NCBI RefSeq assembly: GCF_003491305.1
Contig: NZ_CP022706.1
Location: 458,501 to 522,500 of the forward strand
Direction of reading: 5' to 3'
Length of the DNA: 64,000 nucleotides
Source of the DNA: Methanobacterium sp. BAmetb5
GTDB lineage: Archaea; Methanobacteriota; Methanobacteria; Methanobacteriales; Methanobacteriaceae
Part shown: positions 51,495 through 60,451 of the stretch, piece after piece
How positions within the stretch are numbered: position 1 is the stretch's first letter
Layout: every line of letters begins with the position of its first letter
The notes under the pieces: generated by a model
What the model was told of the DNA's origin: nothing
What the model saw: the letters and a program-made list of their open reading frames with translations, nothing else
Database searches by the model: none
Program-made: the position numbers and the translations under genes

Positions 51495-52637
51495 TTATTC
51501 TTTAAAATTAAATAATTTTTTAGTGTTATTAACAAAATTATCCATTCCAAATTCTTTTATCCTCATAATAGCTGCATAACTTTTTTCTTTCAATAAATAT
51601 TCATCAGTTATAATCTTTAAAGTAATTTCCTTCAACTCTCTTGAATCATTCCATACAAAACCATCCACCCCGTCACGAACAATTTCCGGTTGTCCTCCTT
51701 TATTTATAACAACAGGAACACATCCCGCAGACATTGCCTCACCGGTGGTTATGCCAAAATGTTCCATAATTTCCGGGTTTTTGTTTTCATCTTCATTAAA
51801 CCCTGTAGCATGCCAAAATATCTTTGATCTGCTGTATAAGTCTATCAGGTTCTCAAGAGAGGTGTTAACATGAAAATGTATGGGGTAACCTTTCGATTCT
51901 TCTTGACAAAGTCTTAAATATTCCTTATTTCCGGATATATCACCTACACCCCCCGCTAAATGATATTCCCAATTTTTTACTGATTTATTATTATCATATA
52001 ATTCTTTAAAGATTTTTATCATGTCCAACTGCTTTTTACTATGTGCTCCTGTGAAAAATCTACCCACACTTACTATTTTATTCTCTTTTGGACCAGGATG
52101 AAACTTTTCTATATCAACTGGTGGATTTAATATCTCTATTTTATTATCGAAATATTTTTCAATCCATTTTTTAACAAACGTGGAGTACACCACTATTTTA
52201 TCATAAGTCTTAAGGTTTTGGTCAAGGAAAGTTCTTGCCATCACCCTTTCAAAAATACTTCTTTTAATATTCGTGGGGGGAATTTGACATATATAAAAAT
52301 TCTTAGATGAATTAGCGGGAATAACCGTGTTTATATCTTGATTTATAAAAATATCATATTGTTTGGTTATTTTTTTTAGCAGGAATGCTTTAACGTGTTT
52401 GTGTAAATGAAGGACTTGGACAAAATAATTTAATTCGAATTTCCGAATATTTACTCCCTGTAAATCAACATTTAACCGGCTTTCCAGTTCTTCTACATTA
52501 GGTTTTTCGAAAACAATGAATTCAACATCATTTTTTTCAGCCAGGATCTCTGCAATTTTGCAGATATACTTTTCTCCACCACCATAAGCACTTAAATCAG
52601 GGGCATAAATTCCAATTTTCACATTATCACGATTCAT
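51495..52637 (-). CDS. GT4 glycosyltransferase, ALG11-like
   Basis: The 380-residue GT-B protein begins KIGIYAPDLSAYGGGEKYI. It has ILNPPVDIEKFHPGPKENKIVSVGRFF in the linker and EHFGITTGEAMSAGCVPVVINKGG in the donor site, a pattern shared with the ALG11-type mannosyltransferases. The sugar is not proven by sequence. It ends about 10 nt from the convergent GT2 gene and is preceded by the flippase gene on the same strand, 51 nt away; these probably form one operon. Confidence 0.84.
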   Translation of the reverse strand: MNRDNVKIGIYAPDLSAYGGGEKYICKIAEILAEKNDVEFIVFEKPNVEELESRLNVDLQGVNIRKFELNYFVQVLHLHKHVKAFLLKKITKQYDIFINQDINTVIPANSSKNFYICQIPPTNIKRSIFERVMARTFLDQNLKTYDKIVVYSTFVKKWIEKYFDNKIEILNPPVDIEKFHPGPKENKIVSVGRFFTGAHSKKQLDMIKIFKELYDNNKSVKNWEYHLAGGVGDISGNKEYLRLCQEESKGYPIHFHVNTSLENLIDLYSRSKIFWHATGFNEDENKNPEIMEHFGITTGEAMSAGCVPVVINKGGQPEIVRDGVDGFVWNDSRELKEITLKIITDEYLLKEKSYAAIMRIKEFGMDNFVNNTKKLFNFKE

Positions 52638-52688
52638 ATAATTAATTTCACTAAGAGCACAGGTAACAGCTAACGCTTTAATAATATC

Positions 52689-54140
52689 CTAATCATCTTT
52701 TTGTTTATTAAATTCAAATGGTAAAATTTCCTTCAGAAGATTTATATCTTCATTATTAATTATTTTCATAACATAAATAACAATTAGGTATATAAATAAC
52801 CCAATAATTCCTGCTAATATCCAATTTAGTTGTGTTTTTATAATATAAACAAAAATTCCCAAGATTATACCGCTTAAAATTGGTTTGAGAATATAATAAT
52901 TCAAGGAAACTTTAAAGTAGTGTCTTGAAATGTAATAAAATAGTAATGAGAAACCCAATCCTTCAGTTAGAACTGTGGCAATAGAAGCACCAACGAAACT
53001 AAAGTTAGGAATAAGTATTAAAGTCAAAACCACATTAAATAATGCATTCGAACCCACTACAACAGTGACTAATCTCTGTTTATTCATAGCATTCATCATG
53101 TTGGTAAATAAGGCATTAAGGAATATTATTGGAATTGCCCAAATCAATGTTTGTAAAGCAATAATTGAAAGCACAAACTTTTCTCCATAAATAAGTAGTA
53201 TTATCTCGTCTGCAAATACAAAACCATAAATAAGGATAAAGATTGCTACAACAAACAAATATTTAAACGATTTTTGATATTCAAGTTTTAATAGTTCCTT
53301 TGCTGATTCAAAGTGCCTAGACATTACAGGGAACAAAGCGGTGATAAAAAGGTTAGGTATGAATAAAAAGACATAAATTAACCTGTAAGCTGCATTATAA
53401 ATACCAACTGCCTCATTACCTACCATCATAGAAAGCAGGAATGAATCTAACCAAAAATAGATTGTTACAAATATTCCTGTTACTGCAAAAGGCAGGGCTT
53501 CTTTAAATGCAGATTTACAAAAATTAATATCTATTTCTAAGTAGGGTAAAGAGATTTTTTTCACATAAATAACGAAAATATATAAAAATCCAAATATGCC
53601 TACAATAACATACACTGACGCAAAAGCGACAACAGATAATCCTAAATATATTACTGATAATGTTAAAGCCAACATTATAACATTACTTATAATCGTAGCT
53701 AAAGATTGATATTCCATTTTTTCATAAGCTTGTAAAATAGAGTAAAATACGCCAGTAAACGAACCTAATATAGTAGAAATTGCCATAACACAAATTACAT
53801 TAATAATCTGTTGAGAATAACCTGCTAAATAAGAAACTATTACAATAACTCCAAATGTTATAATTCCTAAAACAATTTTTATTGCAGTGGTATTTGCAAA
53901 ATATTTATCCGCTAATGATTTATCTCTGGCAACTTCTCTTACAGTAAGACTTGATAAACCAAGATCGGTCAATACACCAAAAATACCAGTGATAGAAAGT
54001 GCTATAGATATGATTCCCCAACCTTCAACCCCTAAATATCTTGCACTATATACAGTTGTAAGAAAAGTGAACACATAAGCTATAATATTAGATAATATTA
54101 ATGCTGTAGTGTTTTTTGCTACACGACGTGCTACGCTCAT
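52689..54140 (-). CDS. Wzx-like polysaccharide flippase
   Basis: This 483-residue protein with about 14 membrane helices starts with a short basic segment (SVARRVAKNTTALILSNII). It has YLGVEGWGIISIALSITGIFGVLTDLGLSSLTVREVAR, a hallmark of the Wzx/RfbX MATE-like family. Such proteins flip polyprenyl-linked oligosaccharides across the membrane. GAGGTA precedes the ATG. It is the first gene of the minus-strand flippase-GT4 pair, in the AT-rich island. Confidence 0.88.
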   Translation of the reverse strand: MSVARRVAKNTTALILSNIIAYVFTFLTTVYSARYLGVEGWGIISIALSITGIFGVLTDLGLSSLTVREVARDKSLADKYFANTTAIKIVLGIITFGVIVIVSYLAGYSQQIINVICVMAISTILGSFTGVFYSILQAYEKMEYQSLATIISNVIMLALTLSVIYLGLSVVAFASVYVIVGIFGFLYIFVIYVKKISLPYLEIDINFCKSAFKEALPFAVTGIFVTIYFWLDSFLLSMMVGNEAVGIYNAAYRLIYVFLFIPNLFITALFPVMSRHFESAKELLKLEYQKSFKYLFVVAIFILIYGFVFADEIILLIYGEKFVLSIIALQTLIWAIPIIFLNALFTNMMNAMNKQRLVTVVVGSNALFNVVLTLILIPNFSFVGASIATVLTEGLGFSLLFYYISRHYFKVSLNYYILKPILSGIILGIFVYIIKTQLNWILAGIIGLFIYLIVIYVMKIINNEDINLLKEILPFEFNKQKDD

Positions 54141-54738
54141 ATTGATAATACCTCATTCAATACAATGTGATGTAAGTGGAAATTATTTGGCATTTAGCTA
54201 ATCTAATCTTGGATTAATCAATAGATGAATTCAACTTATCATTCTTAGTATGGATGATTAGATTATGTCTTATAAAGGTTTTCAATTAAGGATTGTAAAG
54301 TTAAGGGATTGAAATTCATAAAATATTACCTAAAATCACTTCAAATGTTAATGGCTGAATACATTTAAATTATTCTGAATTAGCTTTTTAACTACATTTT
54401 TATAGCATCAACTCCCCACTTCTAATCACTCATCAAAGGCTTTTTTTTAGAGAAATAATTGTTTGAACGAGATAATGTTTAAAAAAAAGATGACTGAAAA
54501 ATGAAATTTAATACTTTGAGTTTTACCCCATCTTAATCTGTTCTAAGATATAAAAATGCCCCAAATTATGTTTATTTTCAAATTTTCTATCAACAAATAT
54601 ATATAATAACGAATTTTTAATATTAATATACGTCTAAATGACTTTTTGAAATCCTTAAAAAGTATTCAATCATAACATAAAAATACTGTAAAATTAATTT
54701 TTAATACTTTAAAGGGATTTTGATTTGGAGGCGATAAA
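54141..54738. other. AT-rich divergent spacer between the flippase and pseudomurein-binding genes
   Basis: This 598-nt spacer shows no gene. It holds the TATA-type element at 54590-54605 and the GGAGG ribosome-binding site (54727-54731) for the 54739 gene. Confidence 0.5.
54590..54605 (+). promoter_or_regulatory. TATA-type element shared with the 47149 gene
   Basis: TCAACAAATATATATA is one base different from the element before the 47149 gene and sits at a similar distance (149 versus 170 nt) from the start. The pair suggests common regulation of two wall-binding proteins. Confidence 0.5.
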
Positions 54739-56874
54739 ATTAAAAAGATATTTTTTGTAGTGCTACTACTTGCAATAGCTGTTGTAAGTATCAATGGAAC
54801 TTACGCCGCAACCGAAGACGGAAACCTATCTCACAACGAAAGCACTAATTTAACCGCTAATATCACGACTACCACAGACACAAGTGATACAAACACAAGT
54901 AATGCAAATAATCCTGATCAATCAAAATTAAGTAATTCTCCTTCTAATGACAATATGGCCGCAGGAGAACCAACAACTACCTTTACAATAGACCAGATTA
55001 AACAAGCGGCAACCACAGTCAGAGATTACATCGAAACTTACGACAAACTACCCGACAATGTATTAATCGGCACTACCACTGTTACTATGCCTCAATTCTT
55101 AGAACTACTAGCCACCGCCACCATACAAATCAACAACGGAAACAACAACCCCATAACCCTAAGAACATTCACCGCACCCAAAGACCCTCTGGAAAACATA
55201 GTAGCCGGAAACATCTACAAAACAGAATACCTCAAAATAGCCAACGACATCAAAAACTACATGGACACCAGCGGAAAAACACCAGACTTCGCCTACAAAA
55301 CCAGCCTAGGAACATACCTACGCTACGAAAACCTCGTATACATGTACAGCATGATCCTCGACTACTACAACACCAGCGGAAACAAAGCAGCCTTCGCAGC
55401 AATGAAACCAATAACCATAGTCAACCTCCCCGTACTTAACACATTCACCATCGACCAAATCAAACAAGCAGCAACCACAGTCAGAGATTACATCGAAACT
55501 TACGACAAACTACCCGACAATGTATTAATCGGCACTACCACTGTTACCATGCCACAATTCCTAGAACTACTAACCACAACCACAATAAGAATCAACAACG
55601 GAAACAACAAACCCATACCATTAAGAACATTCACCGCACCCACAAACCCCCTAGAAAACATAGTAGCCGGAAACATCTACAAAACAGAATACCTCAAAAT
55701 AGCCAATGCCGTTAAAAACTACATGGACTCCACTGGAAAAACACCAAACTATGTTAGTCCAACTAGTATAGGAACTCAACTTCGATATGAAAATTTAGTT
55801 TACATGTACAGCATGATCCTCGACTACTACAACACCAGCGGAAACAAAGCAGCCTTCGCAGCAATGAAACCATGGAGCGTTGTATCTCAACCAGTCCTCG
55901 CAACATTTACCATAGACCAAATTAAACAAGCAGCAACCTCAGTCAGGAATACCATAGAAACAACCCGGTTGTTACCAAAAACTGTACTCATTGGCACGAC
56001 CAACGTTACTATGCCTCAATTCTTAGAACTACTAGCCACTACCACCATACAAATCAACAACGGAAACAACAACCCCGTAACACTAAAAAACTTCACTGCA
56101 CCCACAAAACCCCTAGAAAACATAGTAGCCGGAAACATTCCCAAAACAGAATACCTCAAAATAGCCAACGACATCAAAAACTACATGGACACCAGCGGAA
56201 AAACACCAGACTTCGCCTACAAAACCAGCCTAGGAACATACCTACGCTACGAAAACCTCGTATACATGTACAGCATGATCCTCGACTACTACAACACCAG
56301 CGGAAACAAAGCAGCCTTCGCCGCAATGAAACCCTGGGCAAGACCAGTTTACCTTACCAGCGATAGGATAAGCACAACTACTGAAGGAGATTGGGCTAGA
56401 TTGGCATCCATAGCTAGTATATTACAGTCATGGGGAATATCTGCTGTTGGATGGGATGTAGGTCCTGATACACAAAATGGTGTTCTGCGTGATACAGATG
56501 TACCTCAAGATGCATTAGTAGTCGACATTTATGGAGGAGCTTGCGCTGGAACTATCTATGCAATGGCACAAAGTTACTATTTGGGTATTAAAGGAGCTAG
56601 AAAAGTTTATTCCATCTGGATTTCACCACCGGCAGTTGATATAACAAATTTACCAACTAAGAAATTAAATGGCGGTGTTAACTTCCTTCCACGAGCACAC
56701 GACGATGACTTCAGTACATACTTACCAGATTCTGGCTACAATTCAAAAGGTGTGCCTACTGATGGACTGAATAATCCCGACCAGTTCCTGATCAACCATG
56801 GATACAACTTCTTAGTAACCAGCGGTAATATTTTAGAAATGGCAACTGCAATCTTAAACCAAGCAAGAACATGA
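54739..56874 (+). CDS. Secreted protein with three pseudomurein-binding units and a conserved C-terminal domain
   Basis: From ATT 54739 the protein has 711 residues. Signal peptide: basic IKKIF, a hydrophobic h-region and a likely cut after TYA (about residue 23). A Thr/Asn/Ser-rich linker with several NxS/T sites runs to about residue 80. Three 154-residue units follow at about 82, 236 and 390, each holding two pseudomurein-binding repeats (VRDYIETYDKLP and IKNYMDTSGKTPDF types). The last 180 residues, with DIYGGACAGTIYAMAQSY and PRAHDDDFSTY, form a domain I know only as a recurrent C-terminus of methanobacterial wall-binding proteins. No transmembrane anchor is seen, so wall binding probably retains it. 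SD GGAGG is 7 nt before the ATT. Confidence 0.8.
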   Translation: MKKIFFVVLLLAIAVVSINGTYAATEDGNLSHNESTNLTANITTTTDTSDTNTSNANNPDQSKLSNSPSNDNMAAGEPTTTFTIDQIKQAATTVRDYIETYDKLPDNVLIGTTTVTMPQFLELLATATIQINNGNNNPITLRTFTAPKDPLENIVAGNIYKTEYLKIANDIKNYMDTSGKTPDFAYKTSLGTYLRYENLVYMYSMILDYYNTSGNKAAFAAMKPITIVNLPVLNTFTIDQIKQAATTVRDYIETYDKLPDNVLIGTTTVTMPQFLELLTTTTIRINNGNNKPIPLRTFTAPTNPLENIVAGNIYKTEYLKIANAVKNYMDSTGKTPNYVSPTSIGTQLRYENLVYMYSMILDYYNTSGNKAAFAAMKPWSVVSQPVLATFTIDQIKQAATSVRNTIETTRLLPKTVLIGTTNVTMPQFLELLATTTIQINNGNNNPVTLKNFTAPTKPLENIVAGNIPKTEYLKIANDIKNYMDTSGKTPDFAYKTSLGTYLRYENLVYMYSMILDYYNTSGNKAAFAAMKPWARPVYLTSDRISTTTEGDWARLASIASILQSWGISAVGWDVGPDTQNGVLRDTDVPQDALVVDIYGGACAGTIYAMAQSYYLGIKGARKVYSIWISPPAVDITNLPTKKLNGGVNFLPRAHDDDFSTYLPDSGYNSKGVPTDGLNNPDQFLINHGYNFLVTSGNILEMATAILNQART
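54982..56340 (+). repeat. Three in-gene repeat units of 462 nt
   Basis: Units start at 54982, 55444 and 55906, spaced exactly 462 nt (154 codons). Units 1 and 3 are identical over 180 nt (55218-55397 and 56142-56321). Units 1 and 2 are nearly identical over about 80 nt near their 5' ends. The mosaic pattern indicates gene conversion or unequal exchange. Confidence 0.85.
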
Positions 56875-56938
56875 TAGCAATTGGCTTTTAATAGCTACTA
56901 TTCCACTATCAATGCCCAAAGATCGCTTTAGCCCCTTA

Positions 56939-56952
56939 TTTTTTTTATTTTT
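56939..56952 (+). terminator. Oligo-T terminator after the 54739 gene
   Basis: T8 (56939-56946), A, T5 (56948-56952) after a C-rich stretch, about 65 nt behind the stop. Archaeal polymerases stop on such oligo-T tracts. The rest of the spacer to 57160 shows nothing else. Confidence 0.5.
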
Positions 56953-57159
56953 CCAGCAACTCAAATCAAGACCACGAAAACTATTTAATTTTAATTAATT
57001 ATATTAGGTATTAACTTCTCTTTAGTCTCTACAGACATTAGTTTTTTAACAAAAAGAATCACAGGCAGAGTTAAAAAAAATTCAATACATTGAGAATAAA
57101 AATTTACGGAAGTGAAATACTAATTATAAATATAATTACCATTACTAAGGGAGTGTTCC

Positions 57160-57582
57160 ATGAAGGTTGAAGGACTTATTTCCATAATAATAATAATTGG
57201 CATAATACTAGGGATCATTGGAATATTTTATATAATATTAAATCCCAATGAAGGTGATAACTATACAGAATTCTACCTACTGGGAACAAAAGGGAAAGCA
57301 AGTGATTATCCCACTAATCTAAACGTTAACCAAATTGGTAATCTTATTGTGGGTGTCTCTAACCATGAAAATTTGAATTCAGACTATCTGCTTAAAATTA
57401 CGGAAAATAACAAAACATTAAAAAATGAGAAAATAACCCTCAAAAACAATGAACAAATTGAAATACCATTCAACTTTTCCGAAAATTCTCCAGGCCAATA
57501 TAAAATTCAATTTGATTTATATAAATTGCCGGAAACAAAAAATGTTTACCGATCACTTTTCATTCTGGTAAATGTAAACTAG
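57160..57582 (+). CDS. DUF1616-type membrane-anchored protein
   Basis: The 140-residue protein has one N-terminal hydrophobic helix (about residues 5-28) and an extracytoplasmic beta-sandwich-like domain containing TEFYLLGTKGKASDYPTNLNVNQIGNLIVGVSNHE, the typical core of the DUF1616 C-terminal region. Full DUF1616 proteins have several helices before this part, so this one is a short version. Its role is unknown; it stands beside sugar-nucleotide enzymes of the glycan region. GGGAGTG precedes the ATG. Confidence 0.72.
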   Translation: MKVEGLISIIIIIGIILGIIGIFYIILNPNEGDNYTEFYLLGTKGKASDYPTNLNVNQIGNLIVGVSNHENLNSDYLLKITENNKTLKNEKITLKNNEQIEIPFNFSENSPGQYKIQFDLYKLPETKNVYRSLFILVNVN

Positions 57583-57639
57583 ATTCATCAAAAAATAGGG
57601 TTAAGATAGATCATCACTTTATATTGTTAGAGGATTATT

Positions 57640-58569
57640 ATGAGAAATAAGAAAGTAGCAGTTACTGGGGGTCTTGGGTTTATTGGCTCCCATCTGGTGG
57701 AGAGGCTCTGTCAAGAAAATGAAGTGGTTATTGTGGACAATGAAACCACGGGTAGTATAAAAAATATCAAACACCTTGATTTCAGTAACATTAGCCTGGA
57801 TCTGGGGGATATAACAGAAATTGATCTGGTAAACTCCTTTGAAGGTTGTGATTATGTTTTCCACCATGCAGCAATGGCCAGTGTGCCGGCCAGTGTAGCT
57901 GATCCTATCCAGTGTAATTTAGTAAATATCACAGGTACTCTGAAAGTTCTTTTAGCTGCCCGTGACAGTGGAGTTAAAAAGGTGGTTTTCGCCTCATCAG
58001 CAGCTGTTTATGGTGATAACACTAACTTACCTTTATCTGAAAGCACCCCCCTTAAACCAGTTTCACCCTATGCCCTGAGTAAAGCTGTGGGAGAAATGTA
58101 CTGTCAGTTGTTTGCGGATATCTATGAATTACCCACCATTGCCCTTAGATATTTTAATGTTTTTGGCCCCCGGCAGGACCCTAATTCACAGTATGCTTCG
58201 GTAATTCCACATTTTATTAGCCGTATATTGAAGGGGGAAAGACCAGTTATTTTTGGTGATGGTGAACAGAGTAGGGACTTCATATACGTTAAACACATTG
58301 TGGAAGCAAATTTAAGAGCATGCCTGTCAGATTACACGGGTGCATATAATATAGCCACAGGAAAAAGAACTACTATCAATCAGCTGGTCCCGGTAATTAA
58401 CCAAACACTGGGTAAAAATATGGGCCCCATTTACGAGGAACCACGACCCGGTGACATAAAACATTCCCTAGCTGATGTCTCCAAAGCAGAAGTATTAAAC
58501 TTTAAACCATCCATCAATTTTGCTGATGAACTGGGCGAAACTGTGCAGTGGTTCGTTAAAAATCAATAG
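57640..58569 (+). CDS. NAD-dependent sugar-nucleotide epimerase (UDP-glucose 4-epimerase-like)
   Basis: This 309-residue extended SDR enzyme has the NAD-binding [16 protein letters not shown], acid cluster IVDNETTG, active-site Ser region [11 protein letters not shown], catalytic YALSK (Tyr/Lys) and [10 protein letters not shown]. It fits the archaeal UDP-glucose/GlcNAc 4-epimerase group. It supplies activated sugars for the neighbouring glycosyltransferases. The next gene starts 2 nt after its stop, so the two are coupled. Confidence 0.88.
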   Translation: MRNKKVAVTGGLGFIGSHLVERLCQENEVVIVDNETTGSIKNIKHLDFSNISLDLGDITEIDLVNSFEGCDYVFHHAAMASVPASVADPIQCNLVNITGTLKVLLAARDSGVKKVVFASSAAVYGDNTNLPLSESTPLKPVSPYALSKAVGEMYCQLFADIYELPTIALRYFNVFGPRQDPNSQYASVIPHFISRILKGERPVIFGDGEQSRDFIYVKHIVEANLRACLSDYTGAYNIATGKRTTINQLVPVINQTLGKNMGPIYEEPRPGDIKHSLADVSKAEVLNFKPSINFADELGETVQWFVKNQ

Positions 58570-58571
58570 TT

Positions 58572-60320
58572 GTGGAAAAATTAACAGTGCCGACTGGTGG
58601 TATATTGGACCGAGCCCAAGATAATGGATCTTTTTTTGATAAGTTAGGTGAATTGCTTCACCAACCACTGACCATACTGATCCTGATTACAGGAGTGCTG
58701 GTTGCTTATCTTTTGAAGGTTCAAATAAAAATAGGTGTTCCTTACTGGGATGTTTTCAACTATCTGAATAATGCCCTTCATTTTGCAAATATGGGAAGTA
58801 GTGGAGTTGTTAATCACCTACCACCCCTGATTCCCGTAGTGACCTCCCTTGTTTTCAGAATGGGATATGTTTCCGTGGATGTAATATTCCTTATAAGTGG
58901 TTTAATATTTATTTTAGGAGTCATTGGATTATATTTACTGTTAAAGGAGAGATTCGATCCTACCAAGAGTTTAGCCGGGAGTTTAATTTTCATTTCCTTA
59001 CCAGTGATAATGGCTTGGGCTGTAAGTGGAGGTATAGATCTTCCAGGAGTTGTTTTTTCAATTTGGGCACTTTATTTCCTGGTAATTGGATTAAATAAGG
59101 ATTCAAAGTTTTTGTTTTTGGTACTGCCACTTTTGGTTGTCTCCTTACTCACCAGGTACACTGCGGGTTTGATAGTCGTCCCCATGATTTTCTACATTTT
59201 GGCTAATCTAAACCAGGTTAAAAAGATTCTCCACATGAAAAAGAAGGTTATTTTGGGAATTTTAATAGAGCTTGGAGTTTTATTGGCCATTTTCACATAC
59301 TTCATACTGCAGCTGGACACCAGTGCCCTATTCGGACTGTTTTTTGATGTTGTAACCTCTTCATCCTCCGGTGTGGAAGATGTAGCTTATAACTCAAACT
59401 TATTATATTTCCTTCAGAATTCGTTGAATTATATCTCGTTAGGACCAGTTCAGGGCACTTACCGTCAATTATTGAATCCTTCTGAAGGTATTCCTTCGGT
59501 ATTGGCATATATAATTGCCATAATAAGTGTTATGGGAATTTCTTCATATATTTACCGGGTTTTAAGCACTGGAAAGGAAAATGATATTTCACGGGCCAAT
59601 CTTGCCAATTTAGGAAAGCTCATCGTGGTTTTAGTTCTCTTCATGGGTTTAGTTCTCAGTTTCTATAATAAATCTCTAATTCTGAGCGAAATTTTCTTAC
59701 TGGTCTTGGTGTATCTTTTATATAGATTTATGGCCCGGGGAAAATTTGAAGTGGATAGTAAATTAGCTCTGGACCTGATGTTTCTATCCTGGTTTGGTGC
59801 CTATTTCATATTCCACGGCATTTTACCCTTTAAAGTGGATAGATATTTCATCACCATGGCCCCGGCATTTACTTATTTCATAATTTTGGGTTTAAGTCAA
59901 TTTATTGGGGAACTAAAACCTAGAATTAAAGGCCTAAATTCTAAATCCGGATGGATTTATTTAATGGTAGCATTAATATGTTTATCATCAGCTACCGCTA
60001 CCTACATTGGACACACCCCCCAAAAAACATTCACCGTGGATATAAACAATGCCAGTGAATGGATTAAAGGATATGACCCCGGTTACAGTAGTAAAGTAAT
60101 TGGTTCGGATTACCCCAACGCAGTAACCTGGTATCTCCACCAAGACACCACTGGAGCGTATCCAAAAAATTACAATAATACCGAGGAATTCGCTGACTAT
60201 CTGCATAAAAACGGGGTTTACTATTATTTTGATTCCAATAAATCCCATCCCAATCTCCAAGGTTATCATATCATAAAAACATTTGGAGTGGTGGCCATAT
60301 ATGAAAAAACAACACCATAA
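58572..60320 (+). CDS. Polytopic GT-C (GT39-like) membrane protein
   Basis: The 582-residue protein has about 12 membrane helices and a C-terminal extracytoplasmic domain of about 100 residues. The first outer loop has GVPYWDVFNYLNNALHFANMG, with an Asp typical of GT-C enzymes (dolichyl-phosphate-mannose-type transferases). Start at GTG 58572, immediately after the epimerase stop; no clear ribosome-binding site, so translation probably depends on coupling. Sugar and acceptor unknown. Confidence 0.7.
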   Translation: MEKLTVPTGGILDRAQDNGSFFDKLGELLHQPLTILILITGVLVAYLLKVQIKIGVPYWDVFNYLNNALHFANMGSSGVVNHLPPLIPVVTSLVFRMGYVSVDVIFLISGLIFILGVIGLYLLLKERFDPTKSLAGSLIFISLPVIMAWAVSGGIDLPGVVFSIWALYFLVIGLNKDSKFLFLVLPLLVVSLLTRYTAGLIVVPMIFYILANLNQVKKILHMKKKVILGILIELGVLLAIFTYFILQLDTSALFGLFFDVVTSSSSGVEDVAYNSNLLYFLQNSLNYISLGPVQGTYRQLLNPSEGIPSVLAYIIAIISVMGISSYIYRVLSTGKENDISRANLANLGKLIVVLVLFMGLVLSFYNKSLILSEIFLLVLVYLLYRFMARGKFEVDSKLALDLMFLSWFGAYFIFHGILPFKVDRYFITMAPAFTYFIILGLSQFIGELKPRIKGLNSKSGWIYLMVALICLSSATATYIGHTPQKTFTVDINNASEWIKGYDPGYSSKVIGSDYPNAVTWYLHQDTTGAYPKNYNNTEEFADYLHKNGVYYYFDSNKSHPNLQGYHIIKTFGVVAIYEKTTP

Positions 60321-60451
60321 TAATATTTTTAAAATCCTGATTTAAACCAATTAATAAACCGAAAAAATAAGTTATACTTCAATTAATTAAATAGTGGTAG
60401 AGAATTTTCAATTTAATTTAACTTATATTAACCATATCAAGAGGTATTAAC

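Noticed and set aside
54982..56340. CRISPR-like or satellite array
   Set aside because: The 462-nt periodic units are in-frame protein repeats of the wall-binding gene, not spaced short repeats.
47149..56874. Composite transposon or prophage suggested by flanking repeats and a PeiW-like domain
   Set aside because: No transposase, integrase, capsid, terminase or terminal inverted repeat is seen; the repeats are coding, and the peptidase has a signal peptide, unlike viral lysins.
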